A DNA stretch of 64,000 nt from positions 10,354,001-10,418,000 of the forward strand of contig OZ316899.1 of the NCBI GenBank assembly GCA_973895155.1. Direction: 5' to 3'. Under the pieces are notes generated by a model. That model searched no databases. It saw only the letters and a list, made by a program, of their open reading frames with translations, and was not told the DNA's origin. This DNA is from Marsupella aquatica (Eukaryota; Marchantiophyta). The position numbers and the translations under genes were made by a program. Below, in pieces: positions 21,023 to 33,300 of this stretch; the first letter of the stretch is position 1, and each line of letters opens with the position of its first letter.

Positions 21023-24000
21023 ATGAGCAACGTCAATCAAGCGGCACATTTCTGGGGATGCCTGTTCGAACGGGCAACTGAGTACATCAAGACTTACGAG
21101 GATGAGGAATCAGAAAGGGCAGCTCGAGAACGGCAGGAGCTCGCTCGATTGTGGGAGCTGCAGAAGACAGCTTTCTTAGGAGGCAAACTCATCAAGGACG
21201 AGTTCCTGTGGACGCCTACTTCCAATCAACTCGACAATCTTCTGTTTTGCAAAGACAACGTCATCGGCATCCGAGAGGCCATCAAGAACTGCAATGACAT
21301 ACACTGGGAATTAAAGGGTAGCACGGAAAGGTGGACCCAGGCAACGGTGCTAGGAGAAACCTCCACGGCAGCAGAGATGAAGAGGAAGGGAGCCGTCAAC
21401 GATGAAGCCACCCCGGCAAAAAGAACGAGGTCGGCGGCACCAAAGAAGCCAGCCGAGCAGCAGAGCAGGAGGCAGGGAGAAGCCGAAGAGGAGGACGTCG
21501 ATCCCATCAAGGCCATTCCAACCAGGGATGACACTTGGAAGGGCTGGGCGGCAACCCTACCGGTGGAGGTGCAACTACATTTTGCACGGGAGGAGGATGC
21601 ATGCTTTACGGCCATGCAGACCAAGAAGTACCAAGGCTTCATGGCCGGATCCGGCTTAGAGGCCTTTGTAAGATTACCATGGCTGAAGCCGGAGGTACCG
21701 GAGTCAGACCTATTAGAATTCGTGGGGTCATGGGAACCCGAGACCAATTGCACGAGGATATATGGGAAGGATTTCTATCTTACTCCCAAGGTAATTGCCA
21801 AAGTGTTTGGCTTGCCGATAGGCAATAAGACCAAAGTTGATACCAGGAAGACCTTGCCTGACAAGGAGTTCCGGTCGTTCCCCGGGCCATCAACGAAGAA
21901 TGGCTTCTTCCGGAACACCTGCACCAACCCGCACATAGGAGAGATGATCGACTTCTTGCGGGTGACCATGCATTGTAACTTGCCGAGGGCAGAGATCGGC
22001 AAGGCACAGGTCTATCTGGCAGAGAGGCCAGACCCAAGCCGGGACTACAACGGGTACCTCCTCAACCAATTGAAGAAGATCTTAAAGGAGGAGCAGCAGG
22101 TAATCGGCATGGGGAGCGTATCGCGGCTTGGCTATCACATGCCGCTGTTGTGCCGGTATGCCAGAGGTCAGACTTTTGCCCCAGTACTTCCCCTACAGGT
22201 AAGGGCACCCGAGGAAGCTCCAACGCCGAGGCCGTTGGCTGAGAAGCCTCAACCACCTGTTAGCCCTACGATCGAGCAGGTGTTTAGGCCCAGGAAGGAG
22301 GACTTGCCGATGCAGCAACCAGGCATGCAGAGTCTGCTGAAACTACTGGAGAAAGAAAAGAAATCGGCATCGGCAACAACAACGGCAACGGCAACAATGC
22401 AAGACACTACTATAGAGGTAGGCCTACACCGGCTCACAAGAGAAAACCCCTTTGCTGGAGACAAGGAGAGAATCAGGCCGGAATCCAAGCCAGGTGTTCG
22501 AATGTATGTGGGAATCTCAAGCTCCGAATCTGAGGCAGAATTGCCTAAAGCTCCTACCGACGAAGAGGAGAGGGAGAAGCCGGACGTCCAAGAAGTAGAG
22601 GAGGCAGTGGAGGACTGCAACCATGATAATTCCGGCTATGGGTCGGACCATCACGTTCCAGGAGTAAGGACCTGTGGCCGGTTTGTCCCCACACTTCCAA
22701 GGGTAGTGCGAGGGGACCCCAACCAGTAGAGTAGCCCTGAGTCTCCCCCACCAGATGTTGCTCCCCCGAGCTTTGACGGCATAAAACAGATGGTGCAGGA
22801 ATTTCAGGAGCGAATCAGGCAGGAAGAGGAGGCAGCCCTGGCTAGGGAAAAGGATTTACCAGGAGGAGATTGGCCGGAGGACATCAGGCGGCTAGCCAAA
22901 AAAGGAAGCAAACCTCTAGCCACGATTGAAGAGATCCGCAGGACGGCTTGGGAGCAGAGGCCGCGATGGGCGATGCCGATCACTTCTACTTACTCCACCT
23001 ATGCTAAGAATAGAGCCATGGAGTATGGTGAGATGTGTGGGGAACTTGCGCTCGGCATCTTTGGAGAGGAGTTGGAGGTAGGACCCTTTTTCCATAGGGA
23101 GCAGTTGGAGAAGCACCAATTAGAAGAAGCGGTGGCTTTAGAGAGACGCAAGAAGGACGAGGTCATTCGGCGGCTTAGGAGGATGGAAGCCGAGATTGAA
23201 GATCTAAGGGCGGCCAAGAAAGCCCAAGATGAACTGCGGATTAAACGGCATGAGCTGAACATCATGCAGGGGCAGTTGGACACCGCGCAGGCTGATAATC
23301 AAAATATCAAGGAAAAACTAACTCAGAAGCAGGGAGAGTTGGCCGACACGATCAAAGAGAGGGAGAAGTGGAAGCAAGAGCTGAAGAATACAGAGGAGGC
23401 CCACATAACAGCCAACATCCGGGCCATGGCGGAGACCCAAAGAAAGGAATGGGCGTTGAAGGGGGAGCTCGAGAAAATCCGCGGAGCCCTTGAGCAGAAG
23501 GAGGCCGAGTTAGGGAAATCCTATCAAGGGATTATGGCGCTGCAGCAGGAGCTTGCGTCCCTGACGGCCAGCTTCAAGGCCGACCTAAGGGAGAAGGACG
23601 AGATGCTCGAACAGACTTACGCCAAGATGAACCAGATGGAGTCTATCATCATTGCAGAGCTCGACAAGGAGCTAAGAGCAACCCGGGAGGAGAGGACTAC
23701 CTTGAAACAAGAACGGGAGGAAGCCCAGAAGGAACTAGAGGAGGCACGCAAAGACCTGGATGAGACCCAGGAGGAGTTGGAGGAAATCACGAGGAAGATG
23801 GAGAACCTCCAGCGGCGGGCCGACAACCAAACGGAGCGGCTGAAGAAACAAGCCGCAGTATTTAAGTGCTTGTCTTCATCAGGCCCAACTCCAATTGGGG
23901 CAACCAAGTTACCAGGAGTGGTACTGGCCGAAGAAAAAGCCGCGCCACCTGCACCAGTGCCGGAAGTAAGTGGGAAGGGGAAGGGACCAGCTGCCGAACC

Positions 24001-24397
24001 AGAAAAGAAGAAAAAGCGGAAACCTTCAGGGTCAAGGAGTAATCCGACTCCACAAGCCGTGGTGACCAAGGAGGTAGAACCAGCACCATCCTCCGGCATG
24101 AATACGGCAATAGATCCCGCTATCATCACAGGTGGGGGTGGTGCGGCCCAAGCCGAACTACTCAGTAATGAGTCCGGTATTCCAGATCCGCCTCTTGAGC
24201 AGGCCGGGAAGACCGTAGCCGAGGCTGAGGCCGTAACCGATTCCCGAGCCGATGCCGACGCCGATGGTGGACCCAGTCAGGCCGATGGAGAGTTGACTCA
24301 GTCAAGGGCAGGTAATCTGTCAGAAAATGAACCTACGGCAGTGGCTGAGGAGGAAGCGTTGGGGGCGTCCATTAAGGATCCACCACCGGTGTCGTGA
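21023..24397 (+). pseudogene. LTR-encoded ORF, solo-LTR copy, one nonsense codon
   Basis: Collinear with the intact 1122-codon ORF at 41227-44595. A TAG at 22727-22729 replaces the CAG (Gln) of the intact copies, splitting it into 568 codons (21023-22729) and a downstream block starting at 22790. Otherwise the frame is open to the end. The Ala/Glu repeat tail is shorter and reads as Ala-Asp repeats (DSRADADADGG). The first part holds the LPWLKP...FGLP domain, the second the coiled coil and the basic KKKKRKPSG patch. See the entry at 41227 for the protein description. Confidence 0.85.
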
Positions 24398-25697
24398 CGG
24401 TGCAAGGGCGCCGTTCCTTTTAGGGAGGGCGGACGTGGAGGGAGGAGGCGTGAGTGGGCAGGGCGGGCGCTGATCTCCAAGTTTAAGATTAGGATCAGGA
24501 CCAGGAGCGGCCCTGACACTTAGCTTAGTGGGATTGCGGTCCCACTGGTAGGAGCAACACTTGTGCTCCTGCCTTGCTGTACATAGGTAGATTCGGGCAA
24601 GTAGATTACTGTTAAGTAGATTAGGCTTACGATGCAAAGAATGGCGGATCCACTACCAGGATAAGTACCTGGGCAGCGGGGAGCTCAGGGCCTCTTCTTT
24701 AGCAAGTTTTTAGTTTGCACCAGTCGGGCTAGGATCAAGTAGTACGAGAAGCTCTCGGTTAGTCATACAGTGACCCTTGTGTATATTCATGTTTCCTCAT
24801 GCCTAAGAGTTGAATAGAGTTGGCCTCACGGCTTAGTTCGCAGAGCTTGTGTATGAGATGTACTGTTTGTATGGCAAGTGCATGGTATGACTCAGTCAGA
24901 ATGAGTCATTTTGCTATTTGTGTGTCGCATTAACTTGTGTGAAGAGTGCACACATCAACCAAAAGGAAGGAAAGTAAGCAGGGGAGTGAGAGTTGGATGT
25001 GTTGAGCTGAGAGAGGTCTTAGCGGCTTAACCAAGCCTATTGGGGATCATTCCGGCGGCGGAATCCAAACATACCTAACAAGACGGAGGGGAAGACAGGG
25101 GAAGGCCTAGATTAGGCCGGCTACGTATCTCATGACCCGATGAAGGATCTGTCCAGTATATGTGTGTAAAATGTTAATAGTAGTAGTAGAAGGTTAGCAG
25201 CGTCCCATGCCGCTAAGCCGCGGAAACGGCCTCGCCAAGCGCGAAACCTGCGGGAATCGGCTTGAGCTGGGGGTTTCTTGGGTTTAGGGAGCCATGGGAC
25301 GTACCACACACACACTAAGGACTTGGACTAGCCTATGGCTGGTCGGGTCAAGGGGAAATGGTCCGGGCTCAAGGATGGCCGTCCGGACCTTCGGATGGAC
25401 TTTGAGTTCTGAGGGCTTGGGAATGAGCTCCTCTTGGGCCCAAAGCCAATGGAGTTGACGCCATTGGCAACGGACGCTTGGGGCGCAAGTTGTGACCCAA
25501 TCCGGGTTGGGCCGATCGGGGGCCCCGAGCGGTGATCAGACCTGAGGACCTAGGCATGAGCACTAGGTCGGCCCGGTCACAACGGGCTAAGGCACTCCGC
25601 TTGCGAATGCTTATCAAGAAAGTTATGGGCGTTGCCAGTTGGTGGCGCGCCCATTATGCGCGATGGGATCCGGGTTGGGGGCCAAATGTTTAGGGAC

Positions 25698-27034
25698 CAA
25701 AGCTGGTCCGGGGGTGGCAGGTCTCCAGAAGCATATATGAGGGGAGTGGTGTCTCCCTGGGGGCTAAAGCCGAGCCGAAGTCGTGAGCCGCGGAGGTCGC
25801 GACACTAAGGGAAACTGCCAAACGGAAATGACGATATCTTCCCAACGGGAAGTCCGTTGGAGGACTTCTTGGGTGCGTTGGAAATCTCTTGAAGAGGGCT
25901 ACGTCCTCTTGAGATCATCTGGGTCTGGGGGTGCCGTGGGTTCTTGTGGTTTGCGGGTGTTAGCTCGCCCGCTTGCCAAATCCTGCCTAACAGCAGCCAA
26001 GCCGCGTTCAGTCTTCCAAGGGAGCTTGCATTGGGGAGGCAAGGCCAAGTAGGTGCGGAGGCTGAGTTCCAAAGGTTCTCGGCCCCTAGACCACCAGTGG
26101 GGCAAACCGGGAGCGATGGCTAGAGTTGGGACCGTTCTGGTCCCGGCGTCTTGGGACAAGCTTTAGGATAAGCTACGCTATTTGGGCCATGAGCATGTCC
26201 CGAGGTCAGGGCGGTCAGTTGGTGATGGATAGGTACAAGGGGGAACCCGGGCCGCGCCCAAGGAAGAAGTTGTTCTGGACCAATAGTGGGCGTGGGTTCT
26301 GGTTCCAACTTATGGCATCGGGAGGACCTATCGCTGACCTATTTACCAACATCTGTTGAGCTTGAGTTAGGATGCTAGACTTGGCGAGTTCTAGATCGTG
26401 AAGGGTTACTTACCGAGGTGTTTGGTTGCTAGTGCAGATAGGGAGGACCGTTGAGTAGCGGTTGTGTTAAAGAGCAAGTGCGGCTTCGTATGGGAGGGGC
26501 CGCTGGCGGTGCAAGGGGCACTAGGTTACTTGCTTGAGGTATTCCGTGGAGGCGTTCGGGCACCAAGGGCACTCAGGCGTGAGTGCTGGGATTGGTGAGG
26601 GCGCTGGGTGGCAAGGTCCACCATTTGTGGTATCAGAGCGATTGCTAGCATAGACACTGGGCCAAGGTTGTGCTAAGTCGGAATCCAAAAATCTTAGCGG
26701 ATTTTTGCGGGGACTTAGTGCTTCAACGTGCCCGGCGGGTCGATTGCGGGCAGATTTGGTCGTTGGGAACATGGCTAAAAACACTTGATCAAAGAGTGGC
26801 AAACAGGCTCCTCCCACCAAGGGGAGAGCCCAAGTTCAAGATGAACAAAAGGAGGACGGGTCGACTTCCCTAGACGAACGTTATAAGCAGGACAAAGAAG
26901 ACGCAATGGCCAAACCGTCGACCGTTGCGGCGAACACGTCAAGTGTAGAGCGCCGTCAACTTAAAGGGAAGGAGGTGGCTGATCCTTAAGAGGATGGGTT
27001 GGATGACGACGACTCCGACGCAGAAGGAAGCGAC
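25698..27034 (+). repeat. First copy of an apparently exact 1337 bp duplication beside the assembly gap
   Basis: 25698-27034 repeats at 27135-28471 with a constant offset of 1437 and no difference that I can find; all short reading frames in the two copies are the same. It covers the second half of the chromovirus LTR, the primer site and the gag leader. Exact identity ending at the gap suggests that two overlapping contig ends were not merged. Confidence 0.9.
26628..26639 (+). other. Primer binding site, initiator tRNA-Met type
   Basis: TGGTATCAGAGC, the standard plant iMet primer site, lies 4 bases after the LTR end. It occurs again at 28065-28076 in the duplicated copy. Confidence 0.9.
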
Positions 27035-27134
27035 NNNNNNNNNNNNNNNNNNNNNNNNNNNNNNNNNNNNNNNNNNNNNNNNNNNNNNNNNNNNNNNNNN
27101 NNNNNNNNNNNNNNNNNNNNNNNNNNNNNNNNNN
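27035..27134. other. Assembly gap (100 N)
   Basis: Exactly 100 unknown bases, a conventional length for a gap of unknown size. The two sides carry the same 1337 bp. Confidence 0.99.
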
Positions 27135-28471
27135 CAAAGCTGGTCCGGGGGTGGCAGGTCTCCAGAAGCATATATGAGGGGAGTGGTGTCTCCCTGGGGG
27201 CTAAAGCCGAGCCGAAGTCGTGAGCCGCGGAGGTCGCGACACTAAGGGAAACTGCCAAACGGAAATGACGATATCTTCCCAACGGGAAGTCCGTTGGAGG
27301 ACTTCTTGGGTGCGTTGGAAATCTCTTGAAGAGGGCTACGTCCTCTTGAGATCATCTGGGTCTGGGGGTGCCGTGGGTTCTTGTGGTTTGCGGGTGTTAG
27401 CTCGCCCGCTTGCCAAATCCTGCCTAACAGCAGCCAAGCCGCGTTCAGTCTTCCAAGGGAGCTTGCATTGGGGAGGCAAGGCCAAGTAGGTGCGGAGGCT
27501 GAGTTCCAAAGGTTCTCGGCCCCTAGACCACCAGTGGGGCAAACCGGGAGCGATGGCTAGAGTTGGGACCGTTCTGGTCCCGGCGTCTTGGGACAAGCTT
27601 TAGGATAAGCTACGCTATTTGGGCCATGAGCATGTCCCGAGGTCAGGGCGGTCAGTTGGTGATGGATAGGTACAAGGGGGAACCCGGGCCGCGCCCAAGG
27701 AAGAAGTTGTTCTGGACCAATAGTGGGCGTGGGTTCTGGTTCCAACTTATGGCATCGGGAGGACCTATCGCTGACCTATTTACCAACATCTGTTGAGCTT
27801 GAGTTAGGATGCTAGACTTGGCGAGTTCTAGATCGTGAAGGGTTACTTACCGAGGTGTTTGGTTGCTAGTGCAGATAGGGAGGACCGTTGAGTAGCGGTT
27901 GTGTTAAAGAGCAAGTGCGGCTTCGTATGGGAGGGGCCGCTGGCGGTGCAAGGGGCACTAGGTTACTTGCTTGAGGTATTCCGTGGAGGCGTTCGGGCAC
28001 CAAGGGCACTCAGGCGTGAGTGCTGGGATTGGTGAGGGCGCTGGGTGGCAAGGTCCACCATTTGTGGTATCAGAGCGATTGCTAGCATAGACACTGGGCC
28101 AAGGTTGTGCTAAGTCGGAATCCAAAAATCTTAGCGGATTTTTGCGGGGACTTAGTGCTTCAACGTGCCCGGCGGGTCGATTGCGGGCAGATTTGGTCGT
28201 TGGGAACATGGCTAAAAACACTTGATCAAAGAGTGGCAAACAGGCTCCTCCCACCAAGGGGAGAGCCCAAGTTCAAGATGAACAAAAGGAGGACGGGTCG
28301 ACTTCCCTAGACGAACGTTATAAGCAGGACAAAGAAGACGCAATGGCCAAACCGTCGACCGTTGCGGCGAACACGTCAAGTGTAGAGCGCCGTCAACTTA
28401 AAGGGAAGGAGGTGGCTGATCCTTAAGAGGATGGGTTGGATGACGACGACTCCGACGCAGAAGGAAGCGAC
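27135..28471 (+). repeat. Second copy of the 1337 bp duplication beside the gap
   Basis: Same content as 25698-27034: chromovirus LTR second half (LTR end at 28060), primer site 28065-28076, and gag leader. Gag continues from this copy. If the gap is an artefact this copy and the first are one sequence. Confidence 0.9.
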
Positions 28472-29413
28472 AACGAGACTGAAGCCAAAACAGAGGAAGA
28501 GGGTCAGGACCCAGAGGAGGAATTGATCCTTGCCTTGAGAGGGTTGAATGCGGAACCAGAGGATGATGTCAAGCCGGACGTCATCGTGGATAATTTGACC
28601 AAGCAGAACCAGGATGACGCGGGTGATACTTCAGTCCCGGGAGGTCATGGTGCTCGCAAGACGCGGGGGGTATCACCAAAATCCACAAGAGAACCTAAGG
28701 ACAGGCGGCCCGCAAAGGAAAGACGGTTGGAGGACCGTCCTCATACAACCCGCAAGGGCCCGGCCACTGACGACGGTCTGGGTCCGTTGACTCAAGACCA
28801 ACGACTCATCTACGAGCAGTTGGAACACAACAAGGGGGTCCAGATTAAGTACTTACTTAGTCTGGGTAGTCAGAGTGCGTCGCGTCCCAAGGGGGGAATG
28901 GTAGTTGGACGGAGTATGTTCCAAGTGAACCAGCTACCGACTCCTCCAACTTACGATGGGGCCTACGAACAAAGTGGACAAAAGTTCCTGAGTTGGCTCT
29001 CCACGATGGAGATTCATCTCCAAGCGTGCGTTGAGCGTTCCACTTGGGCTACCGCAGTCGCTCCTTACCTAAAGGACTATGCCTTGACTTGGTACAAGTC
29101 ATGGAAGAAGTCGCGAGAGGACTCCTCCTTGCCGTTAACTTGGGAAAACCTGGTTGAGGGTCTCCATGCTCATGTCACCACTAAGTACCCAGAGCGGCAC
29201 GCTCAGAAATGTGTAACGAAGATGAGCTTCAAGGGTGATATCCAAAAGTTCATCACTTATTACCAGAATCAGTTGGCGTGTATCCCGGCGGGACAAGAGA
29301 CCCTACATACACAGCTTCACAACTTTATCGTGAAGCTCTCGCCGTTGCTCAGGTAAAAGTTACAGGAAAAGCGTCATGAGTTCAAAATGCTTTCTGACGC
29401 CTTCGACAAGGCC
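28077..29413 (+). pseudogene. Chromovirus gag (broken, then split by the 15.5 kb insertion)
   Basis: The gag frame is visible from about 28270 (acidic and basic stretches, MAKPSTVAAN...), has a TAA at 28424-28426, then is open for 306 codons from 28427 to a TAA at 29354-29356, and continues in frame to the insertion point at 29413. The retrotransposon gag core is at about 28930-29350 (TPPTYDGAYEQSGQKFLSWL, LTWYKSW, FKGDIQKFITYYQ). The missing C-terminal part, with the zinc knuckle, resumes at 44974. It would form the particle shell; two stops and the insertion inactivate it. Confidence 0.85.
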
Positions 29414-29418
29414 ACTAC
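29414..29418 (+). repeat. Left target-site duplication ACTAC
   Basis: ACTAC directly before the LTR start TGTGGTGCG; repeated at 44969-44973. A 5 bp duplication is typical for LTR element integration. Confidence 0.95.
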
Positions 29419-29674
29419 TGTGGTGCGTCCCATGGCTCCCTAAACCCAAGAAACCCCCCAGCTCAAGCCGATTCCCGCAGGTTTCGCGCTTGGCGAGGCC
29501 GTTTCCGCGGCTTAGCGGCATGGGACGCTGCTAACCTTCTACTACTACTATTAACATTTTACACACATATACTGGACAGATCCTTCATCGGGTCATGAGA
29601 TACGTAGCCGGCCTAATATAGGCCTTCCCCTGTCTTCCCCTGTCTTCCCCTCCGTCTTGTTAGGTATGTTTGGA

Positions 29675-29688
29675 TTCCGCCGCCGGAA
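29675..29688 (-). other. Conserved TTCCGGCGGCGGAA hairpin motif in LTR
   Basis: On the minus strand TTCCGGCGGCGGAA, a 5-base inverted repeat around GCGG, followed by (A/T)CCAAACATACCTA. It also occurs at 40562-40575, 25050-25063, 18880-18893 and 58297-58310, always near the 3' end of an LTR, in two LTR families that otherwise differ strongly. Confidence 0.7.
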
Positions 29689-30339
29689 TGATCCCCAATA
29701 GGCTTGGTTAAGCCGCTAAGACCTCTCTCAGCTCGACACATCCAACTCTCACTCCCCTGCTTACTTTCCTTCTTTCTGTTGATGTGGGCACTCTTCACAC
29801 AAGTTAATGCGACACACAAATAGCAAAATGACTCATTCTGACTGAGTCATACCATGCACTTGCCATACAAACAGTACATCTCATACACAAGTTCTGCGAA
29901 CTAAGCCGTGAGGCCAACTCTATTCAGCTCTTAGGCATGAGGAAACATGAATATACACAAGGATCACTGTATGACTAACCGAGAGCTTCTCGTACTACTT
30001 GATCCCAGCCCGGCTGGTGCAAACTAAAAACTTGCTAAAGAAGAGGCCCTGAGCTCCCCGCTGCCCAGGTACTTATCCTGGTAGTGGATCCGCCATTCTT
30101 TGCATCGTAAGCCTAATCTACTTAACAGTAATCTACTTGCCCGAATCTACCTATGTACAGCAAGGCAGGAGCACAAGTGTTGCTCCTACCAGTGGGACCG
30201 CAATCCCACTAAGCTAAGTGTCAGGGCCGCTCCTGGTTCTGATCCTAATCCTAAACGTGGAGATCCGTGCCCGCCCTGCCCACTCACGCCTCCTCCCTCC
30301 ACGTCCGCCCTCCCTAAAAGGAACGGCGCCCTTGCACCG

Positions 30340-33300
30340 TCACGACACCGGTGGTGGATCCTCAATGGACGCCCCCAACACTTCCTCCGCAGCCACTGCC
30401 GTTGGCCCGCCTACTGACAGATTACCTGCCCTTGACCGAGTCAACTCTCCCTCGGCCTGACTGGGTCCACCTTCGGCTTTAGCCTCGACACCGGCCTCGG
30501 CAATACCCACGGCTTCGGCCTCAGCCACTCTCACGGCTTCGGCTTCAGCCACTCCCTCAGCTTCGGCCTCCCCTTCCCCTAGGGTAGTTGGATCCTTAGC
30601 TGTGACCCTGTCTGGGGTCGGTGCCGGGTCTACCTCCTTGATCACCACGGCCTGTGAAGTCGTATTACTCCTTGACCCTGAAGGTTTCCGCTTCTTCTTC
30701 GTTGGTGGCTCGGCAGCTGGTCCCTTCCCCTTCCCACTTACCTCCGGCACTGGTGCAGGTGGCGCGGCTTGTCCTTCGGCAATTACCACCCCTGGTAACT
30801 GGTTTGTCCCAACAGGAGATGGACCTGCTGCAGCTAAGCATTTAAATACTGCGGCTTGTTTCTTCAGCCGCTCTGTTTGGTTGTCGGCCCGCCGCTGTAG
30901 GTTCTCCATCTTCCTCGTGATTTCCTCCAACTCCTCTTGGGTTTCATCCAGGTCCTTACGTGCCCCCTCCAGCTCGTTTTTGGCCTCCTCCTGCTCCCTG
31001 TGGGCTTCCTCCAATTCCTTCTTCAAGGTAGCCTTCTCCTCCTGGGTTGCTCTTAGCTCCTTGTCGAGCTCTGCAATGATGACAGACTCCATCTGGTTCA
31101 TCTTGGCGTAAGTCTGTTCGAGCATCTCGTCCTTCTCCCTTAGGTCGGCCTTGAAGCTGGCCGTCAGGGACGCAAGCTCCTGCTGCAGCGCCATAATCCC
31201 TTGATAGGATTTCCCTAACTCGACCTCCTTCTGCTCAAGGGCTCCGCGGATTTTCTCGAGCTCCCCTTTCAACGCCCATTCCTTTCTTTGGGTCTCCGCC
31301 ATGGCCCGGCTGTTGGCTGTTATGTGGGCCTCCTCTGTATTTTTCAGCTCTTGCTTCCACTTTTCCCTTTCTTTGATCGTGTCGGCCAACTCTTCCTGCG
31401 TCTGAGTCAGTTTATCCTTGATATTCTGATTATCAGCCTGCGCGGCGTCCAACTGCCCCTGCATGATGTTCAGCTCATGTCGTTTAATCCGCAGTTCATC
31501 TTGGGCTTTCTTGGCCGCCCTTAGATCTTCAATCTCGGCTTCCATCCTCCTAAGCCGCCGAATGACCTCGTCCTTCTTGCTTCTCTCTAAAGCCACCGCT
31601 TCTTCTAATTGGTGCTTCTCCAACTGCTCCCTATGGAAAAAGGGTCCTACCTCCAACTCCTCTCCAAAGATGCCGAGCGCAAGTTCCCCACACATCTCAC
31701 CATACTCCATGGCTCTATTCTTAGCGTAGGTGGAGTAAGTAGAAGTGATCGGCATCGCCCATCGTGGCCTCTGCTCCCAAGCCGTCCTGCGGATCTCTTC
31801 AATCGTGGCTAGAGGCTTGCTTCCTTTTTCGGCTAGCCGCCTGATGTCCTCCGGCCAATCTCCTCCTGGTAAATCCTTTTCCTTAGCCAGGGCGGCCTCT
31901 TCCTCCTGCTTGATTCACTCCTGAAATTCCTGCACCGTCTGTTTTATGCCGTCGAAGCTCGGGGGAGCAACATCTGGTGGGGGAGACTCAGGGCTACTCT
32001 GCTGGTTGGGGTCCCCTCGCACTACCCTTGGAAGTGTGGGGACAAACCGGCCACAGGTCCTTACTCCTGGAACGTGATGGTCCGACCCATAGCCGGAATT
32101 ATCATGGCTGCAGTCCTCCACTGCCTCCTCTACCTCTTGGATTTCCGGCTTCTCCCTCTCCTCTTCCTCGGTAGGAGCTTCAGGCAATTCTGCCTCAGAT
32201 TCGGAGCTTGAGGTTCCCACGTACATTCGAACACCTGGCTTGGATTCCGGCCTGATTCTCTCGTCTCCAGCAAAGGGGTTTTCTCTTGTGAGCCGGTGTA
32301 GGCCTACCTCTGTAGTAGTGTCCGGCATTGTTGCCGTTGCCGTTGTTGTTGTTGTTGCCGATGCCGATTTCTTTTCTTTCTCCAGTAGTTTCAGCAGACT
32401 CTGCATGCCTGGTTGCTGCATCGGCAAGTCTTCCTTCCTGGGCCTAAACACCTGCTCGATCGTAGGACTAACAGGTGGTTGAGGCTTCTCAGCCAACGGC
32501 CTCGGCGTTGGAGCTTCCTCGGGTGCCCTTACCTGCAGGGGAAGTACCGGGGCAAAAGTCTGACCTCTGGCATACCGGCACAACAGCGGCATGTGATAGC
32601 CAAGCCGCGACACGCTCCCCATGCCGATTACCTGCTGCTCCTCCTTTAAGATCTTCTTCAATTGGTTGAGGAGGTACCCGTTGTAGTCCCGGCTTGGGTC
32701 TGGCCTTTCTGCCAGATAGACCTGTGCCTTGCCGATCTCTGCCCTCGGCAAGTTACAATGCATGGTCACCCGCAAGAAGTCGATCATCTCTCCTATGTGC
32801 GGGTTGGTGCAGGTGTTCCGGAAGAAGCCATTCTTCGTTGATGGCCCGGGGAACGACCGGAACTCCTTGTCAGGCAAGGTCTTCCTGGTATCAACTTTGG
32901 TCTTATTGCCCATCGGCAAGCCAAACACTTCGGCAATCACCTTGGGAGTAAGATAGAAATCCTTCCCATATATCCTCGTGCAATTGGTCTCGGGTTCCCA
33001 TGACCCCACGAATTCTAATAGGTCTGACTCCGGTACCTCCGGCTTCAGCCATGGTAATCTTACAAAGGCCTCCAAGCCGGATCCGGCCATGAAGCCTTGG
33101 TACTTCTTGGTCTGCATGGCCGTAAAGCATGCATCCTCCTCCCGTGCAAAATGTAGTTGCACCTCCACCGGTAGGGTTGCCGCCCAGCCCTTCCAGGTGT
33201 CATCCCTGGTTGGAATGGCCTTGATGGGATCGACCTCCTCCTCTTCGGCTTCTCCCTCTCTCCTGCTCTGCTGCTCGGCTGGCTTCTTTGGTGCCGTCGA

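Larger units (their letters stand above)
20647..25308 (+). mobile_element. Solo LTR (4662 bp) of the 15.5 kb element family
   Basis: It starts TGTGATGCCTAGACAGG and ends GACGTACCACA, matching in reverse complement the LTRs 29419-34081 and 40306-44968. It is flanked by CACAC on both sides (20642-20646 and 25309-25313), and the uninterrupted target sequence GGGGACACACACTAAGGAC is present at 53039. There is no internal region, so it is a solo LTR left by recombination between two LTRs. It carries the LTR ORF with one nonsense change. Confidence 0.93.
20472..26623 (+). repeat. 5' LTR of chromovirus, split by a solo LTR
   Basis: 20472-20646 and 25314-26623 together (~1485 bp) match the 3' LTR 49319-50752 (1434 bp); the 3' copy lacks about 50 bp near 50035. 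The LTR end TCCACCA is 4 bases before the primer site. The exact start is uncertain by about 3 bases because GTGT is shared with the adjoining fragment. Confidence 0.85.

Noticed and set aside
23617-24129. 170-codon minus-strand ORF, similar ones at 30602-31111 and 41489-41998
   Set aside because: Antisense shadow of the coiled-coil region of the LTR ORF; the hydrophobic look comes from reverse-reading Glu/Lys codons.
26628-26639. Possible tRNA gene because of a tRNA-like sequence
   Set aside because: Only the 12-base primer site is present; there is no cloverleaf around it.
25698-28471. Genuine tandem duplication of the chromovirus LTR/leader
   Set aside because: Not preferred: exact identity and the 100-N gap at the junction fit an unmerged overlap better. 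Not excluded.
30100-30417. 105-codon ORF repeated at 40987-41304
   Set aside because: Non-coding LTR tail read on the wrong strand; the similarity only reflects the LTR repeat.
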